NCBI RefSeq assembly: GCF_004210375.1
Contig: NC_134825.1
Span: 2,976,001 to 3,040,000 of the forward strand
DNA from: Tachypleus tridentatus
Taxonomy: Eukaryota > Arthropoda > Merostomata > Xiphosura > Limulidae
Length of the DNA stretch: 64,000 bases
Direction: 5' to 3'
The position numbers were made by a program, and so were the translations under genes. Under the pieces are notes generated by a model. The model searched no databases. It was given only the letters and a program-made list of their open reading frames with translations, and was not told the origin of the DNA. Numbering within the stretch: position 1 is the first letter of the stretch; each line of letters begins with the position of its first letter. Below, in pieces: positions 57,481-64,000 of this stretch.

Positions 57481-58118
57481 TATGTTTTATGTGGTATTTA
57501 CCCTCCTTTACCACTAACAGTTGCTGAATCAGTAGCATAAAATTAATAGCTCCTAACTCTGACACAAAATACATCATAGATGTTAATAATGAACTATGCT
57601 AATGGTTTATAGTATGGATTGTCCATTTGTTATTTTTTATTGTTTGATATTATACCAACACCCATCATTCCAGTGTTTACAGATACCACGTAACTACAAG
57701 CTATAAATATAGTAGCTACAAACATTTTACATCCATACACAAACTTGTGGGATATTGCTCACCATGCATTATAGTGGCCATGAACATAGGTGTATCTAAT
57801 GGCTGAAAGAACTAAGCATACAGTGAATTGTTTTTCACCGTAGATTTTTGTTGTTTTACTTGTATAACCTCTAGAATCTTCCTAACGAATATCGAATATT
57901 TTTTTGTTAGTCTTTCTATTTTATTCCTTATTTATTTTATAGTAAGAGAATCATCAGTGTAGAATAATAGAAAATCAATTATAGTTTTTTACTTACTAGA
58001 ATGATAGCAGACTGTTAACAGTGGCTTATTTTTACAGCCTCAGCTTCTAACCTTTTCACTTCTGCTTTTGTTTAATTCCTTAGTTTTATCACTTTACTTT
58101 TTTCTGTATATGAAGTAT
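57481..58118. other. No recognised feature
   Basis: AT-rich spacer between the mariner relic and a small tandem repeat. Confidence 0.45.
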
Positions 58119-58349
58119 CAGATAACAGCAGAATGTTTAGGGTAAAGAATTGATTAGGTTACAATTAAAACCATATTTTTTATTTCAGATAACAGCGGAA
58201 CGTTTAGGGTAAAGAACTGATTAGGTTACAATTAAAACCATAAATATATTTCAGATAACAGCAGAATGTTTAGGGTGAAGAACTGATTAGGTTACAATTA
58301 AAACCATACTTTTATTTCAGATAACAGCAGAATGTTTAGGGTAAAGAAC
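58119..58349. repeat. 66-bp tandem repeat, about 3.5 units
   Basis: 'cagataacagc' starts at 58119, 58186, 58252 and 58318. Each unit contains 'agaatgtttagggtaaagaa', ctgattaggttacaattaaa and accata, and units from the second on are preceded by a pyrimidine-rich tttatttcag that resembles a splice acceptor. Confidence 0.85.
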
Positions 58350-58899
58350 AATGGTCACAAAGAAACTGAGGCTATCTATCTATGAATGCCTATCACAAAT
58401 AAACAACTAAAAGTTTTTGTAGAGAAAAAATGGTAAGAATCTGTCATTTAGGTAATTGCTTTAATAGCTTCAATGAAATTGGGCCTGTGTTGATGTTTGA
58501 ACATTTTATTGACATCTCAGAAAATTGAAAAGGTTGGATACCCAGCTTCCAAAACAGTACAACCTCTTCTTACAAAAAGCTATCTAGGCCTTGATTTATC
58601 ATCTGACAATTGTTGAAATTTTTATTTTATAAATCTTTTATACTCCTCCATTTTTGCATCATTCTAGCAACATGTGACTGCCCTCCCTCAGTCATACTGT
58701 ACCGTCTATACTTGTACAGCATAATCTTGATTGCAACTACAGTGTTTAGACATGTATACTTTGTTTTCATTTGAATCATGCTTGATCACGTGTAGCTTCT
58801 CGCTAGTTTTAATTTCAAGTTTTGAGTTAATAGTTAATTTTGATGTTTTATGTTTGTTTTCAACAGTTTCTAAAATTTTTTTGTGGGGAAGTCAAAGTT
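58350..58899. other. No recognised feature
   Basis: AT-rich DNA grading into the left part of DIRS relic 3. Confidence 0.4.
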
Positions 58900-61800
58900 G
58901 GCTTCTGAATTAAAATTTTGATGTGTTGATGGGAAAGTTCTTACCAATATACATTGATGATGGTAATGTCAGTAGTCTCCATTATAGCAAGTTCATGATA
59001 TCTGCTGAGGAGATTCCAGTTGGACTCTGTTGGATATTTCATCAGGTAATTCCCCTTTTACAGATAAATATGCTTCTGGTGAAGCTTTTACTGTTTTTCA
59101 GCCCTTGATGTTTTTGACACGTAATGCTGACAGTCAGGAGAGTTTGACAACTGTGCCTTCCATAGAAATTATTGATCAGGTACATTAAATTTTACTTTTG
59201 TTTTTAGCTCTTCATTCTTTTTGTTTGTAGGGTGGCTATCCTGAGCCTGATTATTTTTTTCCACACTCGTATGGCATTCTTGTGCCTCAAATCCCTATTT
59301 GTATTCACAGTGTTTTTATCCTCTCCTTCTCCTGTGGGGATTAAATCGTGAGGCTTTGATTGGTTTTAATTGGGCTCAATTTTCTAGGAATTTTCTTCCT
59401 TTAATCATCCTCTTAAATGTTATTTCTTCATTTCAGTTCTTATCTCACACCTTCTTGTAGTCTCGTGGCCTATTTGTTGGTTTTGGTATTATCTCTCATC
59501 AGCTGGATCTTATGTTGTTGGAATATCGTGTATGAGAAATTTTCATCAAACCCCATTTCTTTGTAGAAGAGTCTTTAGGGTCATTCTGTCTCTGGGGTCT
59601 AGAGTCTGTGTGGCAAGGCTACATTCCTGCATTGTCCTCCCTGATTTTTTACTTGTCATGTCATACTGTTACTGCCCAATCTTCACCTCTTTGGGTTCCC
59701 CATGCCCCTTCTTCCTTATACCAGTCTTTCTTTTCATATACATCTTCCATTTCCTACAGGAGTCAGCATTGTTGGTGATGAGATTTCTTTTCAAGGGTAG
59801 ATGGAGGCCAGATTATAATGATGTCCTTTTTTCCAGGATTATACACTAATCTGATAGGAGTCTGGAACTCATCTTCATTATGTTCTGGCTGAATACCTTT
59901 CTTAAAACATCATGGAGTTCTACATTGTTCTTCAGTGGGTTTTTTTCCTCGTGTCTTTTGATGACCAAATTTGATGCGACAGATACTTATTTTCATATTC
60001 TCATTGCTCCAGAGTCCTGCTGTTATCTTTGTTTTATCCATGGTTTTATTAGTTTCAAACACTGCTGTATGGTCTTGCTTCAGCTTCTTATGTGTTCTGT
60101 CATGTTGTCCATTCCTTTGTGTGTCCTCCACAAATGTTGGGTCTTTGGACACATCATTACATGGATGGATGGCTTCTGCTCGCCTCTTCCCAGGTCCAGT
60201 CTATTACTTACACCCTATTGCATTTTCAGGACTCTGCTAAGGTAGGGTTTCTCATCATGTTGGAGAAATCTTTTAACCTTCACACAATACATTATTCATG
60301 TGGTGGTTCTCTTTGCTTTCTATCTCAGTCAGCCTCAGTCTTTCCACTTTAGGTTTGAGGTATAAAGCAGATGGGTGCTGAAGTCCTAGCTTCTCCTTCT
60401 CTTATTGCTTGAGATGTTCTATCTCATTTGAAGACATGGGCCTCTCTGAGAGCTCTCACTCTCTTCAGTTGAGCTAAAGTACATCCCCTTTAGTGGACAC
60501 TTCTCAATTGGTGGAACTTATCTCACTATCCCTTCAACTATCCCATCACTTTTCCACTTGGGATCAGGACCAGCCGTGCTTGGAGGATTCATCAGGACTC
60601 AACCATGATGAGGGCTCCCATTCTTCTACCTCTTCCCAAGTCTTATCTGTTCACAAATGCATTATTGGTGAGTTGGAGTAACTTCTCTCAGCTCTCAGGA
60701 GATTTTGGATCAGTGGTATATCAAGAAAACTTTTTCATATCAGTATTCTGGAAGTTTTAGTTGTTCATTGAGCTCTCAATCATTTCTCCCCATTCTTTCA
60801 GGTGTGGATGGTTATGGTTCATTCAAATGTTGTCACCTGTTTCACCAGTCTGTGTTTTCTAACACTCAACTTTGGTCAATGACTACAATATAATGATCTT
60901 GACATGTCATGTTCCTGAGATTTTGAATCTGGTTACAGACTGCTTGTCCTATCTTAACCAAGTCATTCCTACAGAGTAGTACCTTCATTCTCAAGTTTTT
61001 TAGTGGGTGTGTTCTTGCTTAGGAAAACTACATATACAGACACTCACTGTAATGCCAAATGTTCTTCCTTTTGGTCTCCTTTCCATATCCCTCAGCTCTG
61101 GGACTTGATTCATTTAATCAGGATTGGAGGGGCCTTCTTCTGTATATTTACCCTCATCCAGACCACTCCTTGTCATGTATTGCTTGTTGCTCTATACTGG
61201 ATTGCTTAATTGCTGTTTCCTGTGCTCTAATCTATAATGGAACAACAGTCTGTAAGCCCTTATCCTTGTCCATGTTGCTCCTCCTATAACTTCAATTGAA
61301 CATGCCTTATCCCAATATCACCAAATTCCATTTTCACACATGGCTTTACTCTGGTCAATTGCCTTTACTCAAGGACTCACCTCTTGTGTAGTGTCTTTGC
61401 CTACTAATACCATTTGACCTTCCTCTCTACCCATGTGTCAAAGATGTCGGTCTGCCCTTAGACTGTTGTCTCTTCACTGACTCATCTGTTCTTTGGTTTT
61501 TTCATCTGTCCTAATTCTTTACTTGGTTATTTGATCAGGATTTGTCTGTGTTCAAGTTCAGACTGCTTTCTCCTGTTTTCAACCATTTTCATAAATTCTC
61601 CTCCTCCTTTATAATTTACCTCCTTTTTCATTCCTTTTGTCTTGTACATCCACTCTGTCCCTTTGTGATTCCAGGTTGGGATCTCAATGGGTTCTTTATG
61701 CCCTTGCTTGTTCTCTCATTGAACTCATTACTATGTGTTCTTTGTACCATCTTTCTCTTAATACCTGTTTCCTTTTCCTCTTAGTTTGTGGTCATCATGA

Positions 61801-62340
61801 TATTTATGCTTATAATGCCTTCTTTACACTTTATCAATCTTCGTATGTATCCTAATTGTTCTAAAACATCATGAAGGTTTTACCTATTTTTTCTGTCTTC
61901 ATTTTCTCTTTGTGCTCTTGATCAGATCTCGGTTGTCTTCTTTGTCCAATGCAGTCTCTTCATTGTTATGTGTCTCCCACTGACTCCTTTCATGGCTCCC
62001 AGTCTTGCCTCTTCATTACATGGAATCCCTCTGTTTTATGTGATCATTCTGCTATTACCCTTATGGCTATGTTTGGAAACTTTTACAGCTAGCTTATTCT
62101 GACTTGCAGTGAAAAGTTGTCAGCTGTTTAATGTTTCTTTACATCAAAAATGTCATTTAACTATGTACTTAGCTGCTCAGATCTGTTATTCTTTGGAGGA
62201 GATTATTCTAGCCCATATGTGGACAACTCACAATGTTTGTCACATGGTTATTAATCTGGAGATAAGTTGACATATTGCATTATTTTATTTTACCCTTTTC
62301 TTTTGCAGTTGCTTTACATTGTATTTCAGGATCCCAGCTA
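58900..62340 (+). mobile_element. DIRS-type retrotransposon relic 3 (most complete)
   Basis: Plus-strand DIRS-like element with all enzymatic regions traceable though many frameshifts occur. RT: TKFDATDTYFHILIAPESCC (motif A) at about 59965-60025, then 'HHYMDGWLLLASSQVQSITY' (catalytic box, MDD changed to MDG) at about 60150-60210. RNase H end: 'VIPTEWYLHSQVF', spread over frames, at about 60960-61010, then the recombinase. The recombinase C-terminal half at about 62100-62290 reads VKSCQLFNVSLHQKCHLTMY, LAAQICYSLEEIILAHMWTT and HNVCHMVI, the block with the His-x-x and terminal region of DIRS tyrosine recombinases. Gag probably precedes 59500 but is not recognisable. Split direct or inverted termini were not resolved. 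Confidence 0.75.
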
Positions 62341-64000
62341 GTAACAGGTGTTGTCTGGTCAGGTACACTGGTTTTTGTATCTTAGCACTAAGTTTTCATA
62401 TTTTCTAACACTCAGTGGCTATTGGGTGTTTCTCTAAAACCACTGACCACTTATCTAGAGGTGTATCTATATTATCACATTGTTTTCTATCATTTTATAT
62501 ATATTGTGAACTGTCACTGATGGTCTTCATGAGGAAAGCAGACAGAGATTTTCCCATCCCCTGTGATCCCTGATTCTTATAATCACGTTTTTCTGCTTTT
62601 CAAAAGAGGAAAATGACAATGCCTTTTGCACTATCTCAGGCATTTTCATTTTTCCATACCACAAAATGTATATTCTTCCCTCTTTCTTCTAGTGGAACAA
62701 AGGGGTCATTGCTACTTGCATTTCACAGTTGCTGGAGTGATAAATCATGGAGGTTTCCTCACAAGTGGGATTTGTATGATAATTAAAATTTCCTAGTTAT
62801 TTACCAACTCTGCAAGAAGATAGCTATTGCTGTTATGCTTAATATTATGCATTGTAATAACAGTCTTAATACAAGGTACTTCTCATTACATACACTGTTG
62901 ATACAAGTTACTTCCATTGGATGTTTTCTCTCTAGATGGATAACATTTGCTATACTCAGTTAACCACAAGGTGCTTCTCACAGATATCCTTGGCTTGATT
63001 GAACACACTTGCTTATACTAGTATTTAATGTTTTTTTATGCAAGGTTTCCACTGGATATTTTTAGCTCAGATAGACAGCACTTGTCATACTTCCACTTAT
63101 CACAAGTTGGTCTCCCTGGATATTTTTTGCCTGGGAAGACCACACTTGTTGATTTCCTATTTTGTTACAATCACAATATACCATAATCAATCTTTTGCAC
63201 TTCCCTTAGATGTTGTTTGCCCTGATGGACTGCACTTGTTGATCTTATAAACTTGGGTAAGGTGCAGCCATGTTGTTTTTGCTCGTGGTTGCACTTGGCA
63301 TAATTTGTCATATCGTGAGGTACTGGATGTTTTCTGCCTGGCAGACTGTATCTGGCCTATTGATATACATTTATGATCCTTTAGACCAAGCCACATAATT
63401 GTCATGGGTTCTGTCCTATGTGTCTTCCTTTCTTTTTAACTGGGCAAAGAGCATATATTTTTTTCCAGAAGTAGTACTATACACCACAGGAGTGCTTCCT
63501 ATTTTAAGTTTCGCACACTTATTCTTTCATGGTGGTTGCTCTTTGCTTGTTTCATTTTGTGCCTTCACCTTTGTAATGTGAAATTCTAGCTTTAGGTAGT
63601 ACCGTTTCTTAAGTTAACATTTTCTGACCTACTTATCACCCTTCCTCCTCACTGATTTGTTGGTGTTTCTGGTTTGTATATGTCAATTCTTGAAAATGAG
63701 GATTGTGCTGCAGTAGTATTTAGTATAGATTGGTGCAGTATGATTGGTGGAAGGTAGTTACATGATCATGTTGCTGCAATAATGTAAACAAAATTGGTAT
63801 ACTATTCATAGTTTGAGCAGTTCTTCAAGGCTGAGATAGCTTTGGGTGAGAGAGACTAGGTATGTATAGGATATACAGTTTCAATGTTAACCTCTACATT
63901 TTAGCAGATTATTATCTACATTTTGTGTTTATAATTAGTTGGATACTAAAACGTACATTATAGATTACTACATTTATAAGGATTCAAAGTGCAAGACATC
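62341..64000. other. Unassigned DNA with a degenerate tandem repeat
   Basis: At 62880-63360 five diverged units of roughly 80-120 bp share 'ctggatgttttttgcctg' followed by gacnacacttgttnat, a very old tandem repeat. The segment 63440-63660 is a dispersed repeat shared with 16340-16620. No gene was recognised up to the right edge. Confidence 0.45.

Noticed and set aside
29..62340. A novel defence or gene-cluster system
   Set aside because: Outside the two host genes, every coding-like segment I could interpret belongs to a known transposon type or a tandem repeat. Nothing supports a new multi-gene system.

Overview
This 64 kb window is AT-rich animal nuclear DNA with split genes, very short exons, many minisatellite arrays and many decayed transposable elements. 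The best guess for the source is a chelicerate, probably a horseshoe crab. The basis is the recurrent tRNA-derived SINE (copies at 21554, 24331, 26332 and 47245), which I associate from memory with xiphosuran genomes, together with the repertoire of Penelope-like, DIRS, I-like LINE, piggyBac and Tc1/mariner elements. The lineage call is inference; the repeat and gene calls rest on what is visible in the sequence.

Only two host genes can be supported. The first, on the minus strand, is a PNPLA8-type calcium-independent phospholipase A2-gamma. Four coding exons are visible (10767-11183, 4705-4842, 2443-2597, 482-748). They splice in frame, and the rest of the gene runs off the left edge. A CpG-bearing patch near 20.27 kb with a perfect GTCACGTGAC box, next to a good minus-strand splice donor, is a candidate promoter and untranslated first exon for it. 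The second, on the plus strand, is a 12-finger C2H2 zinc-finger gene with a short acidic exon (43801-43987) and a large finger exon (53077-54350), separated by a 9.1 kb intron.

Layout: 0-11 kb is the PNPLA8 gene, with four satellites and a DIRS relic in its introns. 11-21 kb holds a piggyBac relic, two minisatellites (one a 42-bp array with a 336-bp higher-order repeat) and the candidate promoter. 21-28 kb is a graveyard of Penelope-like, gypsy-like, CR1-like, Tigger-like and SINE relics. 29.2-34.8 kb is a complete-length but inactivated I-like LINE with target-site duplications. 36.8-41.9 kb holds a fold-back element, a Tc1-like transposon and a head-to-head Penelope-like insertion. 41.9-54.9 kb is the zinc-finger gene, with a roughly 50-copy 37-bp array immediately upstream of its first coding exon and a second DIRS relic, a SINE-split palindrome and a 69-bp array in its intron. 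55-64 kb has a 44-bp array, a mariner relic and a third DIRS relic.

The most interesting observations are: a shared 3' tail between the SINE and the I-like LINE, suggesting the LINE mobilises the SINE; a Penelope-like insertion built as two inverted copies with a 13-bp target duplication; a hammerhead-ribozyme-like core in the Penelope terminal repeats; a nascent minisatellite born inside piggyBac transposase sequence; and higher-order structure in the 42-bp array. I did not find a clearly new biological system.
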